Assembly (NCBI RefSeq): GCF_000195275.1
Contig: NC_015385.1
Span: 1,194,501 to 1,258,500, forward strand
Source of the DNA: Treponema succinifaciens DSM 2489
GTDB lineage: Bacteria > Spirochaetota > Spirochaetia > Treponematales > Treponemataceae
Direction of reading: 5' to 3'
Length of the DNA stretch: 64,000 bases
Within the stretch, counting starts at the first letter, position 1. Each line of letters begins with the position of its first letter. This document shows positions 33,368 to 42,391 of the stretch, one piece after another. A model generated the notes under the pieces. That model saw only the letters and a list, made by a program, of their open reading frames with translations, was not told the DNA's origin and made no database searches. The position numbers and the translations under genes were made by a program.

Positions 33368-35287
33368 TTGATTTTAAATGATATTCATTCGCCTGAAGAT
33401 TTAAAGCTTATTCCAAAAAAGCTTCTTCCTTCACTGGCAAAAGAAATCCGCAGTAAGATTATAGAAGTTGTAGGGCATAACGGCGGACATCTTGCAAGCA
33501 ACCTTGGCGTTGTGGAGCTTTCTATTGCCTTGCACAGAAGTTTTTCTAGTCCGCAGGATGCCATTATCTGGGATGTAAGCCATCAGTGTTATCCTCATAA
33601 AATTCTTACCGGCCGCTATGATTTGTTTTCATCAATAAGAATGAAAGACGGAATTTCTGGCTTTACAAAAATTAAGGAAAGTCCTCACGATTATTTTGAC
33701 GCTGGACACGCTTCCTCTTCCATTTCATCTGCGCTGGGACTTTTGTCCGCATGGGAGCTTGAAGGAAGAAAAGACAAGGTTGTTGTTGTAATCGGCGATG
33801 GCGCTCTTACCGGAGGAATGGCTTTTGAAGGCTTGAGCCACGCAGGTCAGCTTGCAAAAAATTTAATCGTTGTTGTTAATGACAACCAGATGTCAATTGA
33901 CAAGAATGTAGGTTCTATTTCACGCTATCTTTCAAGTCTTGCTTTTTCTGACAGTTACCACGGGTTCCGCTATAAAGTTGACCGTCTTATCGATAAAATT
34001 CCTTATTTTAACCGCTGGCTTGGAAAACTTGTTTTCAGGCTGAAACGTGGGATTAAAGGTCTTTTTTTTACAAACAATCTTTTTATTGACTTTGGATTTG
34101 AATATACAGGTCCTTTGAACGGACACAGCATTGATGAGATGGAGCGTGTCTTTAACCGTGCGAAAAAAATTCCGCGGCCGGTTGTAATTCACGTTGTTAC
34201 AAAAAAAGGAAAAGGATACAGCCCTGCTGAAAACAACCCCTCTGTCTTTCATGGAGTCGGACCTTTTAATATAAGCGATGGAATTGTTGAAAAATTTGAC
34301 AATTTGAGCTTTACAGAAAATTTCAGCAATAAGATTGTAGAAATGGCTCAGGCGGACAGTAGAATTGTTGCAATTACTGCGGCAATGTCAAAAGGAACTG
34401 GTCTTGACGCTTTTTCAAGAAAATTTAAAGACAGATTTTTTGATGTTGGAATTGCAGAGGAGCATGCTGTAACGTTTGCAGGCGGAATTGCGGCTGGCGG
34501 TTTAATTCCTGTTGTCGCAATTTATTCAACTTTTATTCAAAGAAGCGTTGATCAAATTATAGAAGACATTGCGTTGCAGAACAGGCACGTTGTAATTGTC
34601 CTTGACCGGGCAGGAGCAGTTCCTTCTGACGGTGAAACTCATCAGGGGATTTTTGATATTGCGCTTTTCAGATCTGTTCCGAACCTTTCTATAATTTCCG
34701 TAGCAGGAAAAAAAGACATGGATCTTTGTCTTGATTGGGCAGTGAATAAATCTCAAGGTCCTGTTGTAATCCGCTGGCCAAAAATGGCTTGTCCTTCTGA
34801 ACTTGAGCCGTTTTCTGTTCCTGTAGAGCCCGGAAAAGGCGTTCTTTTGCAGGCTACGGATTTTGCGCCGTCTATTTCTTCTTTTGGGCAAGGAGAGGAT
34901 TCTTGGAGAAAAAAAGTGCTTTTGGTTTGCACTGGAAGTATTTTTTCAGAGACATTGAGAGCTGCCCGTGCGCTTGTCTTGGACGGAATTGACGCTGATA
35001 TTTATTCGCTTAGATTTATAAAGCCTTTTGATGAAAAGTATTTTGCTGGCATTGCAAAGCTTTATTGCGGAATTGTTTTTATAGAAGACGGCGTAAAAAT
35101 GGGCGGAATTTCAGAATGGCTTGAAAGTTTTGTGCATGGTTCTACTGAAACTTCATTTTTGAAAACTGCGCTTCTAGCTTTTCCTGACAGATTTGTTGCA
35201 AACGGAAACCGCGAGCAGATTCTGGAAGAAGCCGGACTTTCTTCTGAAAAAATTGTAAATGCTGCTAAGGAGCTAATGAGAATATGA
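33368..35287 (+). CDS. dxs: 1-deoxy-D-xylulose-5-phosphate synthase
   Basis: 639 aa; ThDP-dependent first enzyme of the MEP isoprenoid pathway. ThDP motif GDGALTGGMAFEGLSHAG...NDNQMSI; transketolase landmarks VSHQCYPHKILTGR, DVGIAEEHAVTFAGGIAAGG and DRAGAVPSDGETHQGIFD. The TTG at 33368, 7 nt after GGAG, gives MILNDIHSPEDLK and is preferred over a start at 33347 that precedes the ribosome binding site. It is the first gene of a tightly packed run, overlapping folP by 4 bp. Confidence 0.96.
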   Translation: MILNDIHSPEDLKLIPKKLLPSLAKEIRSKIIEVVGHNGGHLASNLGVVELSIALHRSFSSPQDAIIWDVSHQCYPHKILTGRYDLFSSIRMKDGISGFTKIKESPHDYFDAGHASSSISSALGLLSAWELEGRKDKVVVVIGDGALTGGMAFEGLSHAGQLAKNLIVVVNDNQMSIDKNVGSISRYLSSLAFSDSYHGFRYKVDRLIDKIPYFNRWLGKLVFRLKRGIKGLFFTNNLFIDFGFEYTGPLNGHSIDEMERVFNRAKKIPRPVVIHVVTKKGKGYSPAENNPSVFHGVGPFNISDGIVEKFDNLSFTENFSNKIVEMAQADSRIVAITAAMSKGTGLDAFSRKFKDRFFDVGIAEEHAVTFAGGIAAGGLIPVVAIYSTFIQRSVDQIIEDIALQNRHVVIVLDRAGAVPSDGETHQGIFDIALFRSVPNLSIISVAGKKDMDLCLDWAVNKSQGPVVIRWPKMACPSELEPFSVPVEPGKGVLLQATDFAPSISSFGQGEDSWRKKVLLVCTGSIFSETLRAARALVLDGIDADIYSLRFIKPFDEKYFAGIAKLYCGIVFIEDGVKMGGISEWLESFVHGSTETSFLKTALLAFPDRFVANGNREQILEEAGLSSEKIVNAAKELMRI

Positions 35288-36114
35288 AAACTTTAAATTT
35301 GGCTTCAAGAAAAATTTCAACAGATTTTCCGGCGTTTGTGATGGGAATTGTAAACTGCACTCCAGACAGTTTTTTCAGCGGAAGCAGAGGAGGCGCAGAA
35401 CGTGCCTTTGAGCTGATTGGTGAAGGCGCAGACATTCTTGATTTGGGCGGAGAATCTACTCGTCCCGGTTCAGATTACGTGAGCGCGGAAGAAGAAATAA
35501 AACGCATTGTTCCCGTTATAGAAAAAATCCGCAGAAAAAGCGATATTCCGATTTCGGTTGACACAAGAAAAAAATCCGTGATGCAGGCTGCGTTCAATTC
35601 TGGTGCGGACATTTTAAATGATATTTCAGCGTTGGAAGATGAGCCTGAACTGGCTTTTTTTGCCGCGGAAAAGAAAATTCCTGTGATTTTGATGCATAAA
35701 CGTGGAATTCCTTCTACGATGCAGGCGGACACGGAATACAAAAATATTTTCAATGAAGTCAGTTCGTATCTTGAGCAAAGGGCGGAATTTGCCATAAAAA
35801 ACGGAATTGAAAAAGAAAAAATAATTGTAGATCCTGGAATTGGATTTGGAAAAAATCTTGAAGGAAATTTGAATCTTATTTCAAACTGCGGCTCTCTTTG
35901 CGGCGGAAAATTTCCTGTGCTTATGGCTCTTTCAAGAAAATCCTGCATAGGTCAGGTTACGGGGAGGAAAGTTCAAGACAGGCTTTTTGGAACTCTTGCC
36001 GCTGATTTGATTTCAGTTTTAAAAGGAGCTTTTATGGTTCGCGTGCATGATATTGCTCCTTGTAAAGATACACTTGCTGTGTTAAAATCGCTTTTAAAGT
36101 ATGAATCAGTTTGA
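35284..36114 (+). CDS. folP: Dihydropteroate synthase
   Basis: 276 aa; joins p-aminobenzoate to dihydropterin pyrophosphate in folate synthesis and is the sulfonamide target. TIM-barrel motifs: MGIVNCTPDSFFSGSRGG, ADILDLGGESTRPGSDYVSAEEEI, PISVDTRKKSVMQAAFNSGADILNDISAL, ILMHKRG, IIVDPGIGFGK and LMALSRKSCIG. The ATG overlaps the dxs stop (ATGA) and its 3' end overlaps cdaA by 14 bp, so the genes are translationally coupled. Confidence 0.95.
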   Translation: MKTLNLASRKISTDFPAFVMGIVNCTPDSFFSGSRGGAERAFELIGEGADILDLGGESTRPGSDYVSAEEEIKRIVPVIEKIRRKSDIPISVDTRKKSVMQAAFNSGADILNDISALEDEPELAFFAAEKKIPVILMHKRGIPSTMQADTEYKNIFNEVSSYLEQRAEFAIKNGIEKEKIIVDPGIGFGKNLEGNLNLISNCGSLCGGKFPVLMALSRKSCIGQVTGRKVQDRLFGTLAADLISVLKGAFMVRVHDIAPCKDTLAVLKSLLKYESV

Positions 36115-36928
36115 AACTTTAATAAAAATATATGATTTTATCAGGCCTGTGCTTGATATAGGAATTATTACATTTCTTCTGTACAAGGCTTACCAGCTTA
36201 TAACAAAAACCAATGCGATTCAACTTATAAGGGCTGCGGTTGTTGTTGTTCTTTCTTATGCGGTTGCAGTTATTCTTCAGCTTAGAACTTTGCTTTGGAT
36301 TTTTTCGGTGATTGCTCCTGGACTTATGATGGCTTTTGCGATTGTTTTTCAGCCGGAATTAAGAAAAGTTTTCCTTAAGCTTGGACAGGCTGAATGGTTT
36401 ACTTTCGGAAGCAGAGCAAAGCATTCTTATGTGGATTCTGTTCTTATTGCCGCTGAAATGCTTTCAAAGCAGAAGCGCGGAATGCTTGCTGTTTTTATGC
36501 GGCGCACAAAACTTGATAATATTCTTTCCACAGGAACAAGACTTAATGCAGACCTTTCTTCAAGTTTGCTTGTAACGATTTTCGGGCATAATACGCCTTT
36601 GCATGACGGAGCTTGTTTTATTCAGGGCGGGAAAATTCTTGCGGCGGGTTGTTTTCTTCCGGTGAGTGAGCAGTATGACATAAAAAAGACTTTTGGAACG
36701 CGTCATAGGGCGGCTTTGGGACTTTGCGAGGTAAGCGACTGCGTTGTGCTTGTTGTAAGTGAAGAAACCGGCGCGTACAGTCTTGCTTATGACTCAAAAC
36801 TTCATTATGACCTTACAATGGATCAGGTTACAAGAATTCTTGAACGTCAGCTGGATATTACTCCAGATCAGCAGATTATAGAGGATACAATTGATGAGCA
36901 TAAACCAATTACTGGCAAAGATAACTAA
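36101..36928 (+). CDS. cdaA: Diadenylate cyclase CdaA
   Basis: 275 aa; makes c-di-AMP from two ATP at the inner membrane. Three N-terminal membrane helices (about 10-85) precede the DAC domain with the catalytic DGA (TPLHDGACFIQGGKI) and RHR (GTRHRAALGLCEVSD) motifs. The next gene is the YbbR-domain regulator, the classical cdaA-cdaR pair. Both lie between folP and acpS. In Firmicutes this pair is followed by glmM; that gene is not here. Confidence 0.93.
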   Translation: MNQFETLIKIYDFIRPVLDIGIITFLLYKAYQLITKTNAIQLIRAAVVVVLSYAVAVILQLRTLLWIFSVIAPGLMMAFAIVFQPELRKVFLKLGQAEWFTFGSRAKHSYVDSVLIAAEMLSKQKRGMLAVFMRRTKLDNILSTGTRLNADLSSSLLVTIFGHNTPLHDGACFIQGGKILAAGCFLPVSEQYDIKKTFGTRHRAALGLCEVSDCVVLVVSEETGAYSLAYDSKLHYDLTMDQVTRILERQLDITPDQQIIEDTIDEHKPITGKDN

Positions 36929-37934
36929 AAACTGGCCTGTAAAAGCAATCTGCTTTGTTCTGGCTGCGATGATTTATTTCTTTCATCAGATTTCACTTCT
37001 TGATGTAAAAACTTTTTCTGTGCCTCTTGAAGTCCGGGCTGAAGGAAACATGATTCCTGTTTCCGGGCTTGAGCAGGTAAAATACATAAGGGTAAAAGTC
37101 AGAACAAAACGAGACCAGATTGCTTCTATAATGGAAAAGGATTTGACTGCGTTTATAGATGTTTCGTCCCAGACAAAAGAAGGTATTTACGATTTTCCTG
37201 TTTATGTTGATCTTGATGAAAAAATTGTGCAGCTTGATTTGGAGCCGCTTGAAATTTACAATCAGCCTGACAATGTGAAGATTCAGATTCAAAAGAAAAC
37301 AACAAAAGCAGTTCCTCTTTATGCCTCTGTTTTGGGAAAGCCTGCGCATGGATACAAGGCGCTGTCTGCTGAACTTGAGCCTTCATTTGTAACTTTGTGC
37401 GGACCTGCGTCGATGCTGGATTCAATAAATAAGATGCCGGTTGGAGCTGTTTCGGTTGAAGGTGCGGAGGGAAGCATTTCAAAAATTGTAAGTCCTGTAA
37501 ATACAAATTCATATATTTCAATTCTTGGAGAAAAAAATTCTATTAGAGTTTCTGTTCCGATTGTGATTGAAGGAACTGCAAAAGAATTCAAGAATGTTCC
37601 TGTTGTGCTTGTAAATCTTTCGCAAAGCCTTGCAGTTTCTGGAGACGCTGTTGAAATTGATTTTTCTGTGGAAGGAAATTTGCTTGATATTGAAAAAGTT
37701 TCCCCGGCAAACTTTAATGTTTTTGCCGACTGCGCTTTTATTACGGAGCCTGGAATTTATGAAGTACCGGTTCAAATTGACGCTCCTGGAAATCTGACTA
37801 TTACTTCGCAAAGTTTCAGCGTTTTTGTTCTGAACGTTGTAAAATCAGAACAGGAAGAAGAAATTCCTATAGAAGAGCCGGAGCCTGAAAAAAAATCAAC
37901 AAGCTCAGTTTTTAAAGTTCCGGTTTTGTCATAA
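36894..37934 (+). CDS. cdaR: YbbR-domain protein CdaR
   Basis: 346 aa. One N-terminal membrane helix (VKAICFVLAAMIYFFHQI) then YbbR repeats on the outer face (e.g. FSVPLEVRAEGNMIPVSGLEQVKYIRVKVR; later AVPLYASVLGKPAHGYKALSAELEP). The C-terminus is Glu/Pro/Ser-rich. CdaR proteins bind and modulate CdaA. The ATG at 36894 lies 35 bp inside cdaA, so it is co-translated; the TTG directly before it is less likely. Confidence 0.9.
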   Translation: MSINQLLAKITKNWPVKAICFVLAAMIYFFHQISLLDVKTFSVPLEVRAEGNMIPVSGLEQVKYIRVKVRTKRDQIASIMEKDLTAFIDVSSQTKEGIYDFPVYVDLDEKIVQLDLEPLEIYNQPDNVKIQIQKKTTKAVPLYASVLGKPAHGYKALSAELEPSFVTLCGPASMLDSINKMPVGAVSVEGAEGSISKIVSPVNTNSYISILGEKNSIRVSVPIVIEGTAKEFKNVPVVLVNLSQSLAVSGDAVEIDFSVEGNLLDIEKVSPANFNVFADCAFITEPGIYEVPVQIDAPGNLTITSQSFSVFVLNVVKSEQEEEIPIEEPEPEKKSTSSVFKVPVLS

Positions 37935-37942
37935 AGGTTTGC

Positions 37943-38326
37943 ATGATTTTTGGTGTTGGCTGCGATATAGCAAAAGTTTCTCGGTTTGAAAAATGGGTTT
38001 TATCCAAAGATATGATAAGCCGGTTTTACAACGAAAATGAGCATGTTTCAGAAAATGCAGGACTTCAGCGTAAATGCGAATTTTATGCGAGTCGTTTTGC
38101 AGCAAAAGAAGCGTTTTCAAAGGCGCTTGGAACTGGAATTCGCGGATTTAATTTGAATGAAGTTTTTATTTCAAAAGACGATAATGAAAAGCCTGAAATA
38201 AAAGTTCTAGGAAATGCAAAAAAAATGCTTGAAGAAAAATGTGGTGAAAAATATAAAATCCATGTTTCACTTAGCCATGAAAAAGAATATGCTTTGGCGT
38301 TCGTTGTAATCGAAATAATTGCATAA
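37943..38326 (+). CDS. acpS: Holo-[acyl-carrier-protein] synthase AcpS
   Basis: 127 aa; transfers 4'-phosphopantetheine from CoA to acyl carrier protein. The Mg-binding motifs are GVGCDIAKVSRFEKW at the N-terminus and FYASRFAAKEAFSKALGTG in the middle, followed by the ISLSHE-like HVSLSHEKEYALAFVV. It starts 8 bp after cdaR with AAAGG upstream. Confidence 0.94.
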   Translation: MIFGVGCDIAKVSRFEKWVLSKDMISRFYNENEHVSENAGLQRKCEFYASRFAAKEAFSKALGTGIRGFNLNEVFISKDDNEKPEIKVLGNAKKMLEEKCGEKYKIHVSLSHEKEYALAFVVIEIIA

Positions 38327-38354
38327 TTGGAAAATAAATTTTGCGGAGGAAAAA

Positions 38355-39263
38355 ATGGCAACGCAATTTAATAGAAAAACTTTCTTAACAGAAGCTGAAA
38401 AAAAGCCCTCGGTTTCTTATTGGGCAAAAGAAGATGCTTTGTGTCCAGTTTGCCGCAAAAAATTCAGGCAAGAGCTTATGCATCAAGGCGGCGGCCGTAC
38501 TATCGCAGGAAATCTTACTGATGAGCTTCATAGAAATTACGAGCCTTCAAAAAAATACGGAAGAGTTTATCCTCTTATTTATGAAATTGGCTGTTGTCCT
38601 CATTGCCACACAGCTTTGTTTTGGAAAGATTTCAAGGACATAAAAGATCCAGAAACTTTTGATAGAATCATGCAGGATGAGCAGCATAGAATAAAAGAAG
38701 TTGAAGCGATTTTTCCGCATTATGATTTAAATGACGAGCGGACTTTGTATGACGGAACTGCAATGTATTATCTTGCGCTTCTTTGCTATGAAAAGGCGGA
38801 TATTGCTTATGCTCCGACTTTTAAACGCGCTGAAATTTCTTTGCGGCTTGCCTGGCTTTGCAATGAAATTGAACGAGTTTGCCCGGAGCATAATTATGGC
38901 TATATCGCTCAGGTTTTTTACAGAAAAGCTTTGTTCTTTTATCAGCAGACTTTGATTAATGAAACTGGACGAATTGAGTCAATAGAATCTGTTGCAAACT
39001 TTGGTCCTGATACTGATAAAAATTACGGCTATGACGGCGTGATTTATTTAAGCGGACTTTTGGAATACAAATACGGCCAGCGCGAAAATCAAGAGCTTAG
39101 ACTGAAAAAACTTGATGAAAGCAAAAAGGCAATTGCAAGAATTTTCGGCTTAGGAAAATCCAGCAAGGCAAAGCCAGGTCCTCTTCTTGAAGTTGCAAAA
39201 TCGCTTTACGACAAAATGACTTCCGAGCTTTCCTCTAACAATATTTTCAGCGAAGATGACTAA
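38355..39263 (+). CDS. DUF2225 zinc-ribbon/TPR-like protein
   Basis: 302 aa from the ATG at 38355, 5 nt after a strong GGAGG. Two zinc-type cysteine pairs, CPVCRKKF near residue 34 and CCPHCHTALF near residue 80, match DUF2225. A helical, TPR-like region follows (YLALLCYEKADIAYAPTFKRAEISLRLAWLC). It is common in spirochaetes and clostridia, function unknown. It overlaps truA by 8 bp. Confidence 0.85.
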   Translation: MATQFNRKTFLTEAEKKPSVSYWAKEDALCPVCRKKFRQELMHQGGGRTIAGNLTDELHRNYEPSKKYGRVYPLIYEIGCCPHCHTALFWKDFKDIKDPETFDRIMQDEQHRIKEVEAIFPHYDLNDERTLYDGTAMYYLALLCYEKADIAYAPTFKRAEISLRLAWLCNEIERVCPEHNYGYIAQVFYRKALFFYQQTLINETGRIESIESVANFGPDTDKNYGYDGVIYLSGLLEYKYGQRENQELRLKKLDESKKAIARIFGLGKSSKAKPGPLLEVAKSLYDKMTSELSSNNIFSEDD

Positions 39264-40041
39264 TATTCTTCTTACAGTTTCTTATGACGGAACTGATTTT
39301 TGCGGCTGGCAAAGACAGGACAAATCTGACAACGGAAGTCCGGTCCGTACAGTTCAGGGCGAAATTGAAAACGCGCTTTTTAAAATGCTGAAAGTTCCTG
39401 TAAAACTTTCTGGCAGCGGAAGAACTGACAGCGGAGTTCATGCGGCGGGGCAGGCTGCAAATTTTGAATCTCCAATCGATACAATTCCTTGCGAAAACTA
39501 TGTTAGGGCTTTAAATGGAATTCTTCCGCAGGACATAAGAATCTTAAAAGCCCGGAAAGTTGAAAAAGATTTCAGCTCAAGATTTTGCGCGACTTCAAGA
39601 TTATACAGATATTTTATCCAGACAAAAAATCCGCCCTTTGCAAGTGAAAGCCGTTACAGATGGTTTATTTCGTTTCGTCCGGAAATTGATTTATTGAATG
39701 AAATGTGTTCTTGTCTTCGCGGTGAAATTGACTGCGCTTCTTTTGCCGCTTCTGGAGATTCAAGCCTTTCTACAAAAAGATATATTGACAATGCGTTTTT
39801 TTTCTGGAACAAGGAAAATCCTGATTTGCTTGTTTTTCAAATTGAAGCAAATGCTTTTCTTTGGAAAATGGTCAGATCCATTACAGGCACTCTTATCCAG
39901 CTTGCGCAGAAAAAATGCAGCCCCAATGAATTTAAAAAAATTCTTGAAAGCCGCGACAGAACTAAGGCTGGAATTACAGCGCCGCCAACCGGACTTTTTT
40001 TGTGGGAAGTAAAATTTGATGGAATCCGCCGCCATGTTTAA
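39256..40041 (+). CDS. truA: tRNA pseudouridine synthase A
   Basis: 261 aa; isomerises uridines 38-40 in the tRNA anticodon stem. The catalytic Asp is in GSGRTDSGVHAAGQAANF; other family features are VSYDGTDFCGWQRQ at the N-terminus, RLYRYFI, EIEANAFLWKMVRSITGTL and the end ITAPPTGLFLWEVKF. It is the last gene of the dxs-to-truA run. Confidence 0.95.
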   Translation: MTNILLTVSYDGTDFCGWQRQDKSDNGSPVRTVQGEIENALFKMLKVPVKLSGSGRTDSGVHAAGQAANFESPIDTIPCENYVRALNGILPQDIRILKARKVEKDFSSRFCATSRLYRYFIQTKNPPFASESRYRWFISFRPEIDLLNEMCSCLRGEIDCASFAASGDSSLSTKRYIDNAFFFWNKENPDLLVFQIEANAFLWKMVRSITGTLIQLAQKKCSPNEFKKILESRDRTKAGITAPPTGLFLWEVKFDGIRRHV

Positions 40042-40053
40042 TTGTGTTGCTTC

Positions 40054-40082
40054 TTGATGAAATTTGCTAAATCTTTTATTCT
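40054..40082 (+). promoter_or_regulatory. Promoter before the lipoprotein/Nudix operon, leaderless geometry
   Basis: TTGATG, 17 bp, TATTCT, then 9 nt to the ATG at 40092. No ribosome binding site. Confidence 0.5.
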
Positions 40083-40091
40083 TTTTGTACT

Positions 40092-41306
40092 ATGAAATTT
40101 TTTAAAAATCTTCTGGTTGCTTTTGCTTTTATTTCTGTTTTTTGTGGATGCAGAAAAGGAAAAATAGTTTCTTCTGTTGAAAAAGAAAATCTTTTTGAAT
40201 TGAATTACGGAACTTTTGAAGACGAGCTTAATGTTTTTAATATGTCATCGGCTGGAAATATCAACACTTCAATTTCTATGCAGGATGGATTTTTTTATAT
40301 TTTGAACGGAGAATCAAAAAAAATAATGGAAATGAACAGCTACGGAGATTTGCTTGCCTTGTATTATAATCCTCAGGAAAATCCGCGTCCTTCATTTTCT
40401 GAAAATGCAAGCGACATTAATTCTACGCGCACGGCAGTTCCGTATTCATTTAACGAAGTTTCAAAAATCGCTGTTGATTCAAGAAAATATCTTTACGCGG
40501 TTGACAAGCTTCCATTAAATCGTCAGGAAACAGATCCAAAAACAAATCAAGTTTTGAGCCAGATTATTGTAAGGTTTGATGATTCAAAAAAATACATGAA
40601 CTATATAGGACAGCAAGGCCCTGGAGGAACTCCGTTTCCGTATATAAAAAATATTTTTACGACGGACAAAAATGAGCTTGTTGTTTTATGCACGACTTCA
40701 TCTGGCGCGGTTGTCTATTGGTTTTCGATGGACGGATTTTTAATGTACACAATTCCAATTGAAAAAGAAAATGTCCCGAATCCTTTTGCAGAGGAAAAAG
40801 CTGAAACTTTTTTTTCACTAGAAAATATTGTTCCTGATTACAAAGACCGCAAGTTGTATTTAAAAGTTGACTATTTTACAAGCTATATCGATGAGTCAAG
40901 CCGCGTTCAGTCTGGCGTGGAATATATAACTACGCTGATTCATCCTTTTGATGTTGAAAATAATTTATATGATTTTCCCATAACTGTTCCACCTTATGAC
41001 GAGCCTATTTCTGAAGGATTCTCGAAAGAAACTTTTGAAATTCCTTATGATTTCTTGGGAATTACAGATAGTGGCTGGCTTTATTTTATTGTAAGCACTG
41101 ATGATGGATTTAGTTTGCAAATGGTTCAGTCTAACGGACAAAGAATTCTAAAGCGAAAAATTTCACTTGATAGGGAATCCTGCCTTTATTATTCTTTTAA
41201 TTTGAGCCGCGAAGGAATAATTTCCGCATTGATTGTAAAAAAAGAAAAAGCTTATGTTTGCTGGTGGCGAATCGATTCTTTGATTCAGGCTGTTATAAAA
41301 AACTGA
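40092..41306 (+). CDS. Putative lipoprotein, beta-propeller-like
   Basis: 404 aa. Lipoprotein signal MKFFKNLLVAFAFISVFCGC with Cys at about residues 18 and 20. The body is a series of strand-rich repeats that read like propeller blades (DGFFYILNGESKKIMEMNSYGDLLALYYNP; DSRKYLYAVDKLP; TTDKNELVVLCTTSSGAVVYWFSMDGFLMYTIPI; DSGWLYFIVSTDDGFSLQMVQSNGQRILKRKI). I do not recognise a named family. It is the first gene of a six-gene operon ending in an HTH regulator. Confidence 0.7.
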   Translation: MKFFKNLLVAFAFISVFCGCRKGKIVSSVEKENLFELNYGTFEDELNVFNMSSAGNINTSISMQDGFFYILNGESKKIMEMNSYGDLLALYYNPQENPRPSFSENASDINSTRTAVPYSFNEVSKIAVDSRKYLYAVDKLPLNRQETDPKTNQVLSQIIVRFDDSKKYMNYIGQQGPGGTPFPYIKNIFTTDKNELVVLCTTSSGAVVYWFSMDGFLMYTIPIEKENVPNPFAEEKAETFFSLENIVPDYKDRKLYLKVDYFTSYIDESSRVQSGVEYITTLIHPFDVENNLYDFPITVPPYDEPISEGFSKETFEIPYDFLGITDSGWLYFIVSTDDGFSLQMVQSNGQRILKRKISLDRESCLYYSFNLSREGIISALIVKKEKAYVCWWRIDSLIQAVIKN

Positions 41307-41321
41307 GTTTGGAATTATAAT

Positions 41322-41888
41322 ATGGAAATTTTTGACGATGAAAACCAGCCTGAAATTCGATACGACGAAAACGATTTAGTTTTTCATTACAAAAGAGGTT
41401 CGTTCCGCCGGCATGAACAGGCGATTTACCGTGATCTTGCAACTGGAAAAAACGCTCCTAAAAAAGGTCTTATAAAAGTTCTTTTTTCAACAAAGGGAAA
41501 TAAGATTGCGTTTTTCACAATGGTGATGTGCATTGTTTTGTTTTTTGTTCTTGGAATTGTAAATGGCGGCGCAGACAAAAATTCAATTGCAGGAATGACA
41601 GCGAAAATCTCTGCATTTTCATTTGACGAAAAAATTTATGCTTCTGTTGAATTTTCCAACTTAAAAAAAATGGAAAACATTGATTCTGTTCCGCTAAAAG
41701 TTACGTTTGAATGCCTGAATGCGGAAGGCTCTGTTGCTGATAAATTTGAAACGGATTTTAATTTCGCTCCAAGATTTCCAAAGCCGGTTTACGCAGTTTT
41801 CAACGATTATGATTTGGTTTCTGTAAAATGCCGCTTAATCTATGAAAGTGAATCGGCTGTTTTGGAATGCAAGATTTCAAATAGATAA
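41322..41888 (+). CDS. Single-span membrane protein of unknown function
   Basis: 188 aa. A charged cytoplasmic N-terminus (about 1-58, Arg/Lys-rich around 25-40) precedes one membrane helix (FFTMVMCIVLFFVLGIV, about 63-80). An outer domain of about 105 residues follows, alternating strands (KISAFSFDEKIYASVEFSNL; PLKVTFECLNAEG; YDLVSVKCRLIYESESAVLECKI), like a small Ig-type fold. No family recognised. It lies 15 bp after the lipoprotein gene. Confidence 0.65.
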   Translation: MEIFDDENQPEIRYDENDLVFHYKRGSFRRHEQAIYRDLATGKNAPKKGLIKVLFSTKGNKIAFFTMVMCIVLFFVLGIVNGGADKNSIAGMTAKISAFSFDEKIYASVEFSNLKKMENIDSVPLKVTFECLNAEGSVADKFETDFNFAPRFPKPVYAVFNDYDLVSVKCRLIYESESAVLECKISNR

Positions 41889-41942
41889 ATTTACCATTTA
41901 CAATTTTCAAATTTTCATTTATTCTTTTATAGAGGAATAATT

Positions 41943-42383
41943 ATGGCTCAATTTTATTTTCTTTCCGTTTTGCTAAATATTCTTGCCGGACTGATTTTGA
42001 TTTATGGGAAAAATCTTGTTGGCTTAAAGTCTTCTGATAATGATTCTGAATCTGCTCAAAAAATTTCTTTTGGCGGACTGAATTTTGACAGCCCGGGATT
42101 TAGGCTTGTTGTTGGCGTTTTGTGCGTTTTTGTAGCAGTTATGAAAATTCTTTCTGTTTTTAGAAATGATATTCCGGTAATTGGAGATTTGTTTCCTGTT
42201 GTCGCCGGCTTTCTTTCTGGCGCTTCAATTCTTTTGGAATATTATATTTTCACCAGTTCAGAAAGCGATTCTGTTCCTCCTGCGGTTTATAAAGTTTTTA
42301 TTGAGTCAAGAAAATATATTGGAATTATCTGCATACTGGCTGGCATATTGCATTTTGTATTTCCTCAAGTCATGCTTTTATAG
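41943..42383 (+). CDS. Small integral membrane protein
   Basis: 146 aa with about four membrane helices (residues 5-20, 55-70, 78-100, 120-143). GAGG stands 7 nt before the ATG. No motif I recognise. It sits between the single-span membrane protein and the Nudix gene in the same operon. Confidence 0.65.
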   Translation: MAQFYFLSVLLNILAGLILIYGKNLVGLKSSDNDSESAQKISFGGLNFDSPGFRLVVGVLCVFVAVMKILSVFRNDIPVIGDLFPVVAGFLSGASILLEYYIFTSSESDSVPPAVYKVFIESRKYIGIICILAGILHFVFPQVMLL

Positions 42384-42391
42384 AGGTTTTT

